From Betaproteobacteria bacterium (GTDB lineage Bacteria; Pseudomonadota; Gammaproteobacteria; Burkholderiales; Burkholderiaceae_E): DNA of 59,677 nt. The stretch is taken from positions 1-59,677 of the forward strand of contig JAGWVN010000009.1 of the NCBI GenBank assembly GCA_018970865.1, given 5' to 3'. The notes below the pieces were generated by a model. The model did no database searches. It worked only from the letters and a program-made list of their open reading frames with translations, and was not told the origin of the DNA. The translations under genes and the position numbers were made by a program. This document shows, in pieces, positions 45,115-53,378 of this stretch (position 1 is the first letter of the stretch; every line of letters begins with the position of its first letter).

Positions 45115-46341
45115 ATGCTGAAGAAAATTCCGAGCGCCGATCTCAGGCCTGGCATGTTCGTCCAGTCCTTCGACAGCTCCTGGTTCAACCACCCGTTCTG
45201 GCGCACCAAATTTCTGGTGGAAGATCAGGCGACGGTGGCCGGCATTCTGGAGTCCGGCGTCAAGCACATCTGGATCGACGAAAGCAAGAGCCGGGTCATT
45301 GGCGGCGCCATGTCGCCATCGGCTCCCGCCCCCAGCGCGCCAGCGCCGGCGTCGCCGGCCAGAGCCGCCGCCCCGGTCAAGCCGCAGCGCGAACAGCGCG
45401 TCGAGCTTGAGGTCGAGGTCCACAAGGCTGCGCAGCTGGTCGGTCGCATGCGCGGCGAGGTCACCACGCTGTTCACCGAGGTGCGCATGGGCAAGGCGCT
45501 CGAGGTCGACCAGGTGCTGCCGTTCGTCGAGGAGGTCTCGGCCTCGGTGCAGCGCAATTCGGTGGCCCTGGTGAGCCTTGCCCGGCTCAAGACCAAGGAC
45601 GACTACACCTTCATGCACTCGGTGTCGGTGTGCGCGCTCATGGTGGCGCTTTCCCGTCAGATCGGGCTCAGCGAGGAGGAAACCCGCCAGGCTGGCGTGG
45701 CCGGCATGCTGCACGACATCGGCAAGATGGCCATCCCGCTCGACATCCTCAACAAGCCGGGATCGCTCACCGACAACGAGTTCGCGGTGGTGCGCAAGCA
45801 TCCCGAGCAGGGCTTCGCCATGCTCAGCGAGTGCAAGGGACTGGGTGATGTGCCGCTCGATGTCTGCCTGCACCACCATGAAAAGATGGATGGCAGCGGC
45901 TACCCCAAGGGCCTGTCGGGCGAGCAGATCACCCGCATGGCGCGCATGGGCGCCATCTGCGATGTCTATGACGCCATCACCTCCACCCGGGCCTACAAGC
46001 AGGCCTGGGATCCGTCGGCCTCCATCCAGCGCATGTCGCAGTGGAAGGGCTCCTTCGATCCGGACCTCTTCCAGTCCTTCGTGCGCTGCATCGGCATCTA
46101 CCCGGTGGGCACGCTCGTCAAGCTCGAATCCGGCAAGATGGGCGTGGTGATCGATCAGAATCCGCGCAGCCTGATCAAGCCGCGGGTCAAGGTCTTCTAC
46201 TCCATCACCACCGGCATGCCGGTGAACCGGTATGTGCTCGACCTGGCCTCGCCCGACTGCGGCGACAAGATCGTCTCGCGCGAGCTCGCCGAGAAGTGGG
46301 GCTTCGAGAACCTGCAGGACCTCTGGATGGGCAACGCCTAG
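45115..46341 (+). CDS. HD-GYP cyclic-di-GMP phosphodiesterase with DUF3391 N terminus
   Basis: A 408-residue protein. The N-terminal 60 residues (IPSADLRPGMFVQSFDSSWF) are a DUF3391-like domain, followed by an Ala/Pro linker (66-90) and the HD-GYP domain (about 150-340). HD is at H200-D201 (MLHDIGKMAIP) and the GYP motif HHEKMDGSGYP at 254-264, all residues intact, so hydrolysis of cyclic-di-GMP is expected. A C-terminal 70-residue domain follows (YPVGTLVKLESGKMGVV). Cytoplasmic, with no sensor helix. The SbmA-like gene starts 6 bp later, hinting at cotranscription. Confidence 0.92.
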   Translation: MLKKIPSADLRPGMFVQSFDSSWFNHPFWRTKFLVEDQATVAGILESGVKHIWIDESKSRVIGGAMSPSAPAPSAPAPASPARAAAPVKPQREQRVELEVEVHKAAQLVGRMRGEVTTLFTEVRMGKALEVDQVLPFVEEVSASVQRNSVALVSLARLKTKDDYTFMHSVSVCALMVALSRQIGLSEEETRQAGVAGMLHDIGKMAIPLDILNKPGSLTDNEFAVVRKHPEQGFAMLSECKGLGDVPLDVCLHHHEKMDGSGYPKGLSGEQITRMARMGAICDVYDAITSTRAYKQAWDPSASIQRMSQWKGSFDPDLFQSFVRCIGIYPVGTLVKLESGKMGVVIDQNPRSLIKPRVKVFYSITTGMPVNRYVLDLASPDCGDKIVSRELAEKWGFENLQDLWMGNA

Positions 46342-46347
46342 CCTCGC

Positions 46348-47337
46348 GTGTTCCGCAGTTTCTTCCTCAGCCGGCGCTGGTTCGCCTGGTCGGGCCCTGG
46401 CACCGCGCTGATCCTGTTTGCCAGCTGGTACAAGGTGGAACTCGATGTCCGGATCAACGAGTGGTTCGGCGATTTCTACAACCTCGTTCAGAAGGCGCTG
46501 GGCACGCCGGGCAGCGTGTCGATCGATGCCTACTGGGGCTACATCGCCAGCTTCGGAAAGCTGGCCGCGGTATTCGTGCTGGTCTCGGTGCTGCTCGACT
46601 TCCTGGTCAAGCACTATGTGTTCCGCTGGCGTCAGGCCATGAACGATTTCTATGTCGTTCACTGGGCGCGGGTGCGCGGCATCGAAGGCGCTTCGCAGCG
46701 GGTGCAGGAGGACACCATGCGCTTCGCCCGGCTGATGGAGAGCCTCGGCGTGAGCCTCATGAACAGCGTTCTGACCCTGATCGCCTTCCTGCCCATCCTC
46801 TGGACGCTGTCGGCCAGTGTCACCGAGCTGCCCTGGCTGGGCCGGGTGGAACACTCGCTGGTCTGGGTGGCGATCGCCTTCGCGCTGGCGGGCACGGTGC
46901 TGATGGCGCTGATCGGCATCCGCCTGCCCGGTCTGGAGTTCCACAACCAGCGGGTGGAGGCGGCCTACCGCAAGGAGCTGGTCTATGGCGAGGATCAGCC
47001 CGAGCGCGCCGCGCCGGCCACCCTGCGCGGGCTCTTCGATGCGGTGCGCCGCAACTACTTCCAGCTCTTCTTCCACTACCTCTACTTCGATGTCGCGAAG
47101 TGGTCCTACCTGCAGTTCGCGGTTCTGGTGCCCTACATCGCACTGGGCCCCTCCCTCATGGGCGGGGCGATCACCCTAGGGCTGATGCAGCAGATCGTGC
47201 GGGCCTTCGATCGCGTGCAGGGATCCTTCCAGTACCTTGTCCACAGCTGGTCGACCATCGTCGAGCTGATGTCGGTGTACAAGCGGCTGCGCGAGTTCGA
47301 GCGCCGCATCACCGCGGCGCCCGGGCTTGCGCCATGA
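46348..47337 (+). CDS. SbmA/BacA-like peptide antibiotic transporter
   Basis: A 329-residue inner-membrane protein that matches SbmA along its length: WYKVELDVRINEWFGDFYNL, HYVFRWRQAMNDFYVVHWAR, IEGASQRVQEDTMRFARL, LPGLEFHNQRVEAAYRKELV and TLGLMQQIVRAFDRVQGSFQ. SbmA takes up proline-rich and microcin-type peptides by proton motive force; BacA is needed for symbiosis in rhizobia. It appears to lack roughly the first 75 residues of the 406-residue E. coli protein, though the core dimer helices remain. Start is GTG. The next gene overlaps by ATGA. Confidence 0.88.
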   Translation: MFRSFFLSRRWFAWSGPGTALILFASWYKVELDVRINEWFGDFYNLVQKALGTPGSVSIDAYWGYIASFGKLAAVFVLVSVLLDFLVKHYVFRWRQAMNDFYVVHWARVRGIEGASQRVQEDTMRFARLMESLGVSLMNSVLTLIAFLPILWTLSASVTELPWLGRVEHSLVWVAIAFALAGTVLMALIGIRLPGLEFHNQRVEAAYRKELVYGEDQPERAAPATLRGLFDAVRRNYFQLFFHYLYFDVAKWSYLQFAVLVPYIALGPSLMGGAITLGLMQQIVRAFDRVQGSFQYLVHSWSTIVELMSVYKRLREFERRITAAPGLAP

Positions 47338-47849
47338 ACCGCGCCGACGCCCTGCGCCCGGTGGATGACGCGGCGCGCGCGCAGGCCGCGGCGCTGCTGT
47401 CGGCTGCGCGTCACGGCGCGCTGGCTGCGCTCGAGCCGGGCAGCGGCCACCCCCTGGCCAGCCGGGTGGCGCTGGTGGCCGAGCCTGGCGGCGCGCTGAT
47501 CATCCTCATCTCCGCGCTCGCCGCCCATGCCGGGGCGCTGCAGGCCGACCCGCGCTGCTCGGTGCTGATCGGCGAGCCCGCCGCTGGTGACCCGCTGGCC
47601 CATCCCCGGCTGAGTCTTGTCGGGCAGGCCTGGCGGCTCGATCGCGACTCCGCCGAGGGCCTCGCCGCGCGGGAACGCTACCTGCGGGCGCACCCCAAGG
47701 CGGCGCTCTACGCGGACTTCGGCGATTTCGCCTTCTGGCGCATCGCGCCGCTGCGGGCCAGCCTGAATGCCGGCTTCGGGCGGGCCCACGAGCTCGGCCC
47801 GGCGGATCTCGCGCCGGTCAGGGCAGCAGACGATCCGACTCGTCCTTGA
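47334..47849 (+). CDS. PPOX-fold (HugZ/pyridoxamine oxidase-like) protein
   Basis: A 171-residue split-barrel flavin-type protein. RHGALAALEPGSGHPLASRV followed by GALIILISALAAHAGALQADP and RCSVLIGEPAAGDPLAHPRL is the typical heme-utilisation/PPOX segment, then ALYADFGDFAFWRI. Relatives bind FMN, F420 or heme; the cofactor cannot be read here. It overlaps the SbmA-like gene by 4 bp and the convergent eutC by 32 bp. Confidence 0.85.
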   Translation: MNRADALRPVDDAARAQAAALLSAARHGALAALEPGSGHPLASRVALVAEPGGALIILISALAAHAGALQADPRCSVLIGEPAAGDPLAHPRLSLVGQAWRLDRDSAEGLAARERYLRAHPKAALYADFGDFAFWRIAPLRASLNAGFGRAHELGPADLAPVRAADDPTRP

Positions 47850-48636
47850 GCTGCGTGCCGGTGCCGCCGATGGCGCGCGCCCGCTGCAGCAGCCACCAGA
47901 GCTTGTGCGCGGCCGCCTCGATCGACAGCCCCTCGGCCCGGATGTTCGACAGGCAGTTGCGCTCGGCATCCATGCGGCCCACCCGCGGCTGCGCGGTGAG
48001 GTAGACCCCCAGGCTGTCGGGGGAGCCCAGGCCGGGGCGCTCGCCGATCAGCACCGCCACGAAGCCCGCGCCCAGCGCCTCGCCCACCGCGTCGCCCAGC
48101 GCCACCCGGGCCTGGGTGGCGATCACTAGCGGCCCGATCGACCAGCCCGGCGGCGTGCGCGCCAGCAGCTGCCTTACCAGGGGGGCGGCATGGCGTTGCA
48201 CAGCGAGCGCCGACAGGCCATCGCCGAGCATGAACACCACATCGGGCGCGGGCCCGCCGGCAGCCGCGGCCCGCAATGCAGCCGCGTCGTCCGGATGCAG
48301 GCGACGACCGAAGTCGGGTCTGAGCAGGTAACGGTGACGATCGGGCGCGGCGCTGCGCACCGGCCGCACCGGGGGCATGCCAGGGCCGCCGAGCGCCTGC
48401 TGCAAGGCCTCGACATCGAGCGCGCAGTGCACCGCGTCGCGGGCCTGGGCATGGGCCAGGCCGAATCGCAGCACCTCGGCGGTGGGCAGGCTGGTGCCGC
48501 TGCGCCCAAGCGCGATGCGCGCCGGGGTGAAGGCCCGCAGCTCGGCCCAGGGGTCGGGCCTTGCCGGCGCGGCGGCAGCGCGCGCGTCATCGGGCCTGAC
48601 CGTCGGCGCGGCGGTGTCGGGTTCCGGCTGGTTCAT
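47818..48636 (-). CDS. eutC: Ethanolamine ammonia-lyase small subunit EutC
   Basis: A 272-residue small subunit that with EutB converts ethanolamine to acetaldehyde and ammonia using adenosylcobalamin. After a Pro/Ala-rich N terminus, the segments ARIALGRSGTSLPTAEVLRF, DVVFMLGDGLSALAVQRHA, VLIGERPGLGSPDSLGVYLT and the C-terminal AERNCLSNIRAEGLSI are diagnostic. It overlaps eutB by 4 bp and the convergent PPOX gene by 32 bp. No shell or EutD/E/G genes are present, so this is the non-compartment nitrogen-use form. Confidence 0.95.
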   Translation of the reverse strand: MNQPEPDTAAPTVRPDDARAAAAPARPDPWAELRAFTPARIALGRSGTSLPTAEVLRFGLAHAQARDAVHCALDVEALQQALGGPGMPPVRPVRSAAPDRHRYLLRPDFGRRLHPDDAAALRAAAAGGPAPDVVFMLGDGLSALAVQRHAAPLVRQLLARTPPGWSIGPLVIATQARVALGDAVGEALGAGFVAVLIGERPGLGSPDSLGVYLTAQPRVGRMDAERNCLSNIRAEGLSIEAAAHKLWWLLQRARAIGGTGTQLKDESDRLLP

Positions 48637-50027
48637 CGCAACATCGGCAGCTGACGCAGCGCCGCCAGCGCGGGGTGGTCGGGATCAGCGGGGAGCAACT
48701 CGCCCTGCGCGTTGGTCAGGCCCATGGCCTGCAGCCAGGCCTCGAACTCCGGCGCCCGCTTCAGGCCGAGCAGCCGGCGCAGGTAGAGCGCGTCGTGAAA
48801 GGAGGTGCTCTGGTAGTTGAGCATGATGTCGTCGGCGCCCGGCACGCCCATCATGAAAGTGAGGCCGGCCGAGCCCAGCAGGGTGAGCAGGGTGTCGACA
48901 TCATCCTGGTCGGCCTCGGCATGGTTGGTGTAGCAGACATCGCAGCCGAGCGGCACGCCCATCAGCTTGCCGCAGAAGTGGTCTTCGAGACCGGCGCGGA
49001 TGATCTGCTTGCCGTCGTAGAGATACTCCGGTCCGATGAAGCCGACCACGGTGTTGGTGAGCAGGGGCGAGAACTCGCGCGCCACCGCGTAGGCGCGGGC
49101 CTCGCAGGTCTGCTGGTCGAGGCCATGGTGGGCATCGGCTGACAGCGCGCTGCCCTGACCGGTCTCGAAGTACATGACATTCTCGCCCACGGTGCCCCGG
49201 CGCAGGGACAGCGCCGCATCGCGGGCTTCACGCAGCAGCCCGAGGTGGATGCCGAAGCCGCGGTTGGCCTTCTCGGTGCCGGCGACCGACTGGAAGACCA
49301 GATCCACGGGCGCGCCGCGTTCGATCAGCGCCAGGGTATTGGTGACATGGGTGAGCACGCAGGACTGGGTGGGCGCCTGCAGCCTGCCGATGAGCTCATC
49401 GAGCGCGTGCACCAGACCCGCAAGCTCGCCGAGATTGTCGCCCACCGGATTCACGCCGATCACCGCATCGCCCGCGCCATAGAGCAGGCCATCGACGATC
49501 GAGGCCGCCACCCCCCGCAGGTCATCGGTGGGGTGGTTGGGCTGCAGTCGCACCGCCAGCCGGCCCGGCAGGCCGATGGTGTCGCGAAAGGCGGTCAGCA
49601 CCCGGCATCGGGAGGCCACCAGGATCAGGTCCTGGTTGCGCATGAGCTTGCTCACCGCGGCAGCCATCTCGGGCGTGATGCCCCGCTGGAGCCGGGCAAG
49701 AGCCGCGGTGTCGGCCTGGTCGCCAAGCAGCCAGTCGCGGAACTCGCCGACCGTGAACGAGGCCACGGGTGCGAAGGCCGCCTTGTCGTGGCTGTCGAGG
49801 ATCAGTCGGGTGACCTCGTCGTCCTCGTAGGGAATGAGCGCCTCCTGCAGGAAGCGGGAGAGCGGTACATCGGCCAGGCACAGCCGCGCCGCCATGCGTT
49901 CCTCGGCACTCTCGGCGGCCACGCCTGCCAGCAGATCGCCGGAGCGCGCGGGCGAGGCTCGGGCCAGCAGCGCGGCGAGATTGTCGAAGCGGTAGACCCG
50001 TGCACCGATGGTCTGGCGATAGCTCAT
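48633..50027 (-). CDS. eutB: Ethanolamine ammonia-lyase large subunit EutB
   Basis: A 464-residue catalytic subunit starting MSYRQTIGARVYRFDNLAAL. Conserved segments include RLQPNHPTDDLRGVAASIVD, GDAVIGVNPVGDNL, TQSCVLTHVTNTL, NVMYFETGQGSALSA and MGVPLGCDVCYTNHAEADQD, covering the substrate and cobalamin faces of the TIM barrel. Length is standard. The longer frame upstream runs antisense to nothing real. It starts 46 bp after the deaminase gene on the same strand and overlaps eutC by 4 bp. Confidence 0.96.
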   Translation of the reverse strand: MSYRQTIGARVYRFDNLAALLARASPARSGDLLAGVAAESAEERMAARLCLADVPLSRFLQEALIPYEDDEVTRLILDSHDKAAFAPVASFTVGEFRDWLLGDQADTAALARLQRGITPEMAAAVSKLMRNQDLILVASRCRVLTAFRDTIGLPGRLAVRLQPNHPTDDLRGVAASIVDGLLYGAGDAVIGVNPVGDNLGELAGLVHALDELIGRLQAPTQSCVLTHVTNTLALIERGAPVDLVFQSVAGTEKANRGFGIHLGLLREARDAALSLRRGTVGENVMYFETGQGSALSADAHHGLDQQTCEARAYAVAREFSPLLTNTVVGFIGPEYLYDGKQIIRAGLEDHFCGKLMGVPLGCDVCYTNHAEADQDDVDTLLTLLGSAGLTFMMGVPGADDIMLNYQSTSFHDALYLRRLLGLKRAPEFEAWLQAMGLTNAQGELLPADPDHPALAALRQLPMLR

Positions 50028-50073
50028 GCGTGGACGCCTCAGGCGGCGGTCATGGCGCGGTGGCGGTGCCCGC

Positions 50074-51546
50074 TCAGCGGGGGGCCAGCACCAGCTCGCG
50101 GGCGAGCCGGTTGTGCCGTTCCACCAGCGGGCCGGCCTCGACCGTGGCGAGTTCGCCGTCGATGACCACCTGGCGGCCGTTGACCAGCACCTGGTCGGCG
50201 CGCGGGCTGGCGCACAGCAGCAGCGAGGCCACCGGATCGTGAACCGCGCCGCCGGCCATCTCGAGGGTGTCGAGGCGGAACATCGCGAGATCGGCGCACA
50301 GCCCTGGCGCGATGCGCCCGATGTCGTCGCGGCCGAGCACCTGCGCGCCGCCCCGGGTGGCCACGCGCAGCGCATCGCGGGCAGTCATCTCGGCCGGGCC
50401 GAGATCGCAGCCGAAGAAGCGCCGGCCGTCGCGCAGCTCGGGCGGACGCATCGCCCTGCCCACTCGGGCCAGCAGCATGGCCTGACGGGCCTCGTTGACC
50501 ATGTGGCCGGCGTCGTTGCTGGCGCTGCCATCCACGCCAAGGGCCACCGGCACGCCGGCATCGAGCATGCGCCGGATGGGCGCGATGCCGCTGGCCAGCC
50601 GCATGTTGCTGCAGGGGCAGTGGGCCACGCCGGTGCGGGTGGCGGCAAAGAGCGAGATGCCTTCGTCGTCGAGCTTCACGCAGTGGGCATGCCAGACATC
50701 GTCGCCCACCCAGTCGACATCGCGCATGTAGTCGATCGGGCTGCGGCCGAAAGTCTCCAGGCTGTAGGCGACATCGTGGTCGTTCTCGGCGAGGTGGGTG
50801 TGCAGGCGCACCCCGTTGGCGCCGAAACGGCCCCGGTACGACCGGGCCAGCGCGGCCGACTCGCGCATCAGCGCCGGCGTGACCGTGAAGGGCGAGCACG
50901 GCGCCACGGCGATGCGCAGCATGGCGCCATGGCTGGGGTCATGCCAGGTCTCGATCAGGCGCTGGCATTCGGCCAGCACCTCGGCCTCGTTCTCGATCAG
51001 CCGGTCGGGCGCGAGGCCGCCCTTGCTCCCGCCCATGCTCACGCTGCCGCGCGAGGCCACGAAGCGCATGCCGATTTCCCGGGCAGCGCGGATGCTGTCC
51101 TCGAGGTTGACCTTGCCCTGGCGGCTGCGCGGGTAGAGGTAGAGGTGGTCGCTGCTGGTGGTGCAGCCGCTCAGCAGCAGCTCGGCCATGGCCAGTTGCG
51201 TGGCGGTGTGCACCATCTCGGGGGTGAGATTGGCCCAGATCGGGTAGAGCTGGCGCAGCCAGGCGAAGAGCTCGGCATCCTGTGCCGCCGGCACCGCCCG
51301 GGTGAGGCACTGGAACATGTGATGGTGGGTGTTGACCATGCCCGGCATCACCAGGTGGCGGCTGGCGTCGATCACGGTATCGGCCTGATCGGCCAGCGCC
51401 TCGGCCGGGCCGACCGCCTCGATCAGGTTGCCGCGCACCAGGATGGAGGCGTCGCGCAGTTCGCCCAGCGTGTCGTCCATGGTGGCCACGCAGCGGGCGT
51501 TGCGGATCAGCACGGTGGGCTTGCCCTGGGCGGGGTCGGCGGACAT
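50074..51546 (-). CDS. 8-oxoguanine deaminase-type amidohydrolase
   Basis: A 490-residue metal-dependent deaminase. Zinc ligands are recognisable: NTHHHMFQCLTR (HxH), HLAENDHD, HAHCVKL and the Asp in LGVDGSASND. The N-terminal beta-sandwich start VLIRNARCVATMDDTLGELR is typical. The GSASNDAGHMVNEARQAMLL segment matches my recollection of the 8-oxoguanine deaminase subgroup (Pseudomonas PA0142 type), which converts 8-oxoguanine to urate; a related aminohydrolase substrate remains possible. It is first in a probable operon with eutB-eutC, all ammonia-releasing. A perfect palindrome lies about 70 bp upstream. Confidence 0.85.
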   Translation of the reverse strand: MSADPAQGKPTVLIRNARCVATMDDTLGELRDASILVRGNLIEAVGPAEALADQADTVIDASRHLVMPGMVNTHHHMFQCLTRAVPAAQDAELFAWLRQLYPIWANLTPEMVHTATQLAMAELLLSGCTTSSDHLYLYPRSRQGKVNLEDSIRAAREIGMRFVASRGSVSMGGSKGGLAPDRLIENEAEVLAECQRLIETWHDPSHGAMLRIAVAPCSPFTVTPALMRESAALARSYRGRFGANGVRLHTHLAENDHDVAYSLETFGRSPIDYMRDVDWVGDDVWHAHCVKLDDEGISLFAATRTGVAHCPCSNMRLASGIAPIRRMLDAGVPVALGVDGSASNDAGHMVNEARQAMLLARVGRAMRPPELRDGRRFFGCDLGPAEMTARDALRVATRGGAQVLGRDDIGRIAPGLCADLAMFRLDTLEMAGGAVHDPVASLLLCASPRADQVLVNGRQVVIDGELATVEAGPLVERHNRLARELVLAPR

Positions 51547-51616
51547 GGGATCTCCGGCAGGATCGGGAAGGGGCGGTGGAGCGACGCCGCGAAAGGCACG
51601 GCATGTCGCGGCAGGG

Positions 51617-51641
51617 CGTGCCACGGCAGGATGGTGGCACG
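51617..51641. promoter_or_regulatory. Operator-like inverted repeat between divergent genes
   Basis: CGTGCCAC (51617-51624) and GTGGCACG (51634-51641) form a perfect 8-bp inverted repeat with a 9-nt spacer, two helical-turn geometry for a dimeric regulator. It lies 71 bp upstream of the deaminase start and 138 bp upstream of the GAF/HD-GYP gene. No regulator gene is adjacent. A hairpin role is less likely in an untranscribed region. Confidence 0.55.
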
Positions 51642-51778
51642 ACCCCGCACGCAGGCCGCCAGTCTCCGAGTGCCGCGCGGGCATTCGTTTGAGGCTTGCC
51701 AGCGGCTGAGCGCTGGGTTAGCGTCGACGACGACCAGACGCGCGCGGCACGCAGGCGCACACGACTCAAGAACCCGGG

Positions 51779-53365
51779 ATGGACACTCAGGACAGTCTCT
51801 TCGGACGACTGGAGCAGCTCAACGATGTCGGTGCCTCGCTCTCGGGCGAGCGCAACCTCGACCGCCTTCTGGAGAAGATCCTGCAGGCGGCGATGTCCAT
51901 CACCCATGCCGACGGCGGCACGCTCTACATGGTGTCCGACGACCAGCGCCGCCTGCAGTTTCGCATCGTGCGCACGCTCTCCATGGGCATTGCCTTCGGC
52001 GGCAGCTCATCGGCCTCCTTGCCGCCGCAGTTCACCGACCTGCCGCTCTACATGGACGACGGCAGCCCCAACGACCACATGGTGGCGGCCCATGTGGTGA
52101 TCACCGGCGCCACCGCCAACATTGCCGACGCCTACACCGACGAGAACTTCGACTTCTCCGGCACCATCCGCTTCGACCGGGCCACCGGTTACCGCTCCCG
52201 GTCTTTCCTGACCGTGCCGCTGCGTGACCATGAGTCGACCATCATCGGCGTGCTGCAGCTGATCAACGCCACCCACCCGTCTTCCGGCGAGGTGCACCCC
52301 TTCTCCACCGCCGACCAGCGCCTGGCCGAGTCGCTCGCCTCGCAGGCGGCCGTGGCGCTCACCAACCGGCGGCTGATGCTGCAGCTCGAGAACCTCTTCG
52401 AGGCCTTCGTCAAACTCATCGACGATGCCATCGACGAGAAATCCGCCTACACCGGCGGCCACTGCGAGCGGGTGCCCGAGCTGACCATGATGCTGGCCGA
52501 GGCGGTCAACCAGACCACCGAGGGTCCGCTGGCCGGCTTCCAGCTCACCGACAAGGACCGCTACGAGCTGCGCATCGCGGCCCTGCTGCATGACTGCGGC
52601 AAGGTCACCACGCCGGTGCATGTGGTGGACAAGGCCACCAAGCTGCAGACCATCTTCGACCGCATCGAGCTGCTCGACACCCGCTTCGAGGTCGTGGCTC
52701 GTGACGCCGAGATCGCGGCGCTGCGGGCGGTCGCGGCCGGCCAGCCGCGCGAGCAGGCGCAGGCCGAACTCGACCGGGTCCGGCGGCAGATCCAGGACGA
52801 CCGGCAGTTCCTGCACCGCGTGAATCAGGGCGGCGAGAGCCTCGACGACGCGTCGGTGCAGCGCATCGCCGAGATCAGCGAGCGCTATCCCTGGACAGAT
52901 CCTTCCGGCGAACGACGGCCCTTCCTCACCGCCGACGAGATCGAGAACCTGAGCATCCGGGCAGGCACGCTCACCGCCAGCGAGCGCGAGGTGATCAACC
53001 ATCACATCGTGTCCACCATCCACATGCTCGAGAACCTGCCCTGGCCCAGGCACCTGGCCAATGTGCCCGAGTATGCCGGCGGCCACCATGAGCGCATGGA
53101 CGGCAAGGGCTATCCCCGCGGCCTCACCCGCGAGCAGATGAGCGTGCAGGCCCGCATCATGGGCATCGCCGACATCTTCGAGGCGCTCACGGCCGCCGAC
53201 CGTCCCTACAAGCCCTCGATGAAGCTCTCGCAGGCGCTGGCCATCATGCAGCGCTTCCGTGACAACGGGCACATCGATCCCGACCTCTACGAGGTGTTCC
53301 TCGCCAAGGGCGTGCCGCGGCAGTACGGCGAGCGCTTCCTCAAGCCCGAGCAGATCGACATCTAG
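51779..53365 (+). CDS. GAF domain plus HD-GYP phosphodiesterase with large insertion
   Basis: A 528-residue cytoplasmic signalling protein. Residues about 20-195 form a GAF sensor (LDRLLEKILQAAMSITHADG, then FLTVPLRDHESTIIGVLQLI). The HD-GYP domain has HD at H271-D272 (LLHDCGKVTTP) and the GYP motif HHERMDGKGYP at 436-446. The two motifs are 165 residues apart, against 54 in the HD-GYP protein at 45115, so about 110 residues are inserted, mostly charged helix (about 281-400). All HD-GYP residues are intact. Convergent with the CHASE2 cyclase gene, 13 bp between stops. Confidence 0.88.
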   Translation: MDTQDSLFGRLEQLNDVGASLSGERNLDRLLEKILQAAMSITHADGGTLYMVSDDQRRLQFRIVRTLSMGIAFGGSSSASLPPQFTDLPLYMDDGSPNDHMVAAHVVITGATANIADAYTDENFDFSGTIRFDRATGYRSRSFLTVPLRDHESTIIGVLQLINATHPSSGEVHPFSTADQRLAESLASQAAVALTNRRLMLQLENLFEAFVKLIDDAIDEKSAYTGGHCERVPELTMMLAEAVNQTTEGPLAGFQLTDKDRYELRIAALLHDCGKVTTPVHVVDKATKLQTIFDRIELLDTRFEVVARDAEIAALRAVAAGQPREQAQAELDRVRRQIQDDRQFLHRVNQGGESLDDASVQRIAEISERYPWTDPSGERRPFLTADEIENLSIRAGTLTASEREVINHHIVSTIHMLENLPWPRHLANVPEYAGGHHERMDGKGYPRGLTREQMSVQARIMGIADIFEALTAADRPYKPSMKLSQALAIMQRFRDNGHIDPDLYEVFLAKGVPRQYGERFLKPEQIDI

Positions 53366-53378
53366 GGCCGGCGGCGGC

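Noticed and set aside
51635-51650. Possible sigma-54 promoter (TGGCAC followed by a GC)
   Set aside because: The -12 GC is one base too close to the -24 element, and TTGC is not present. The TGGCAC is explained by the inverted repeat.
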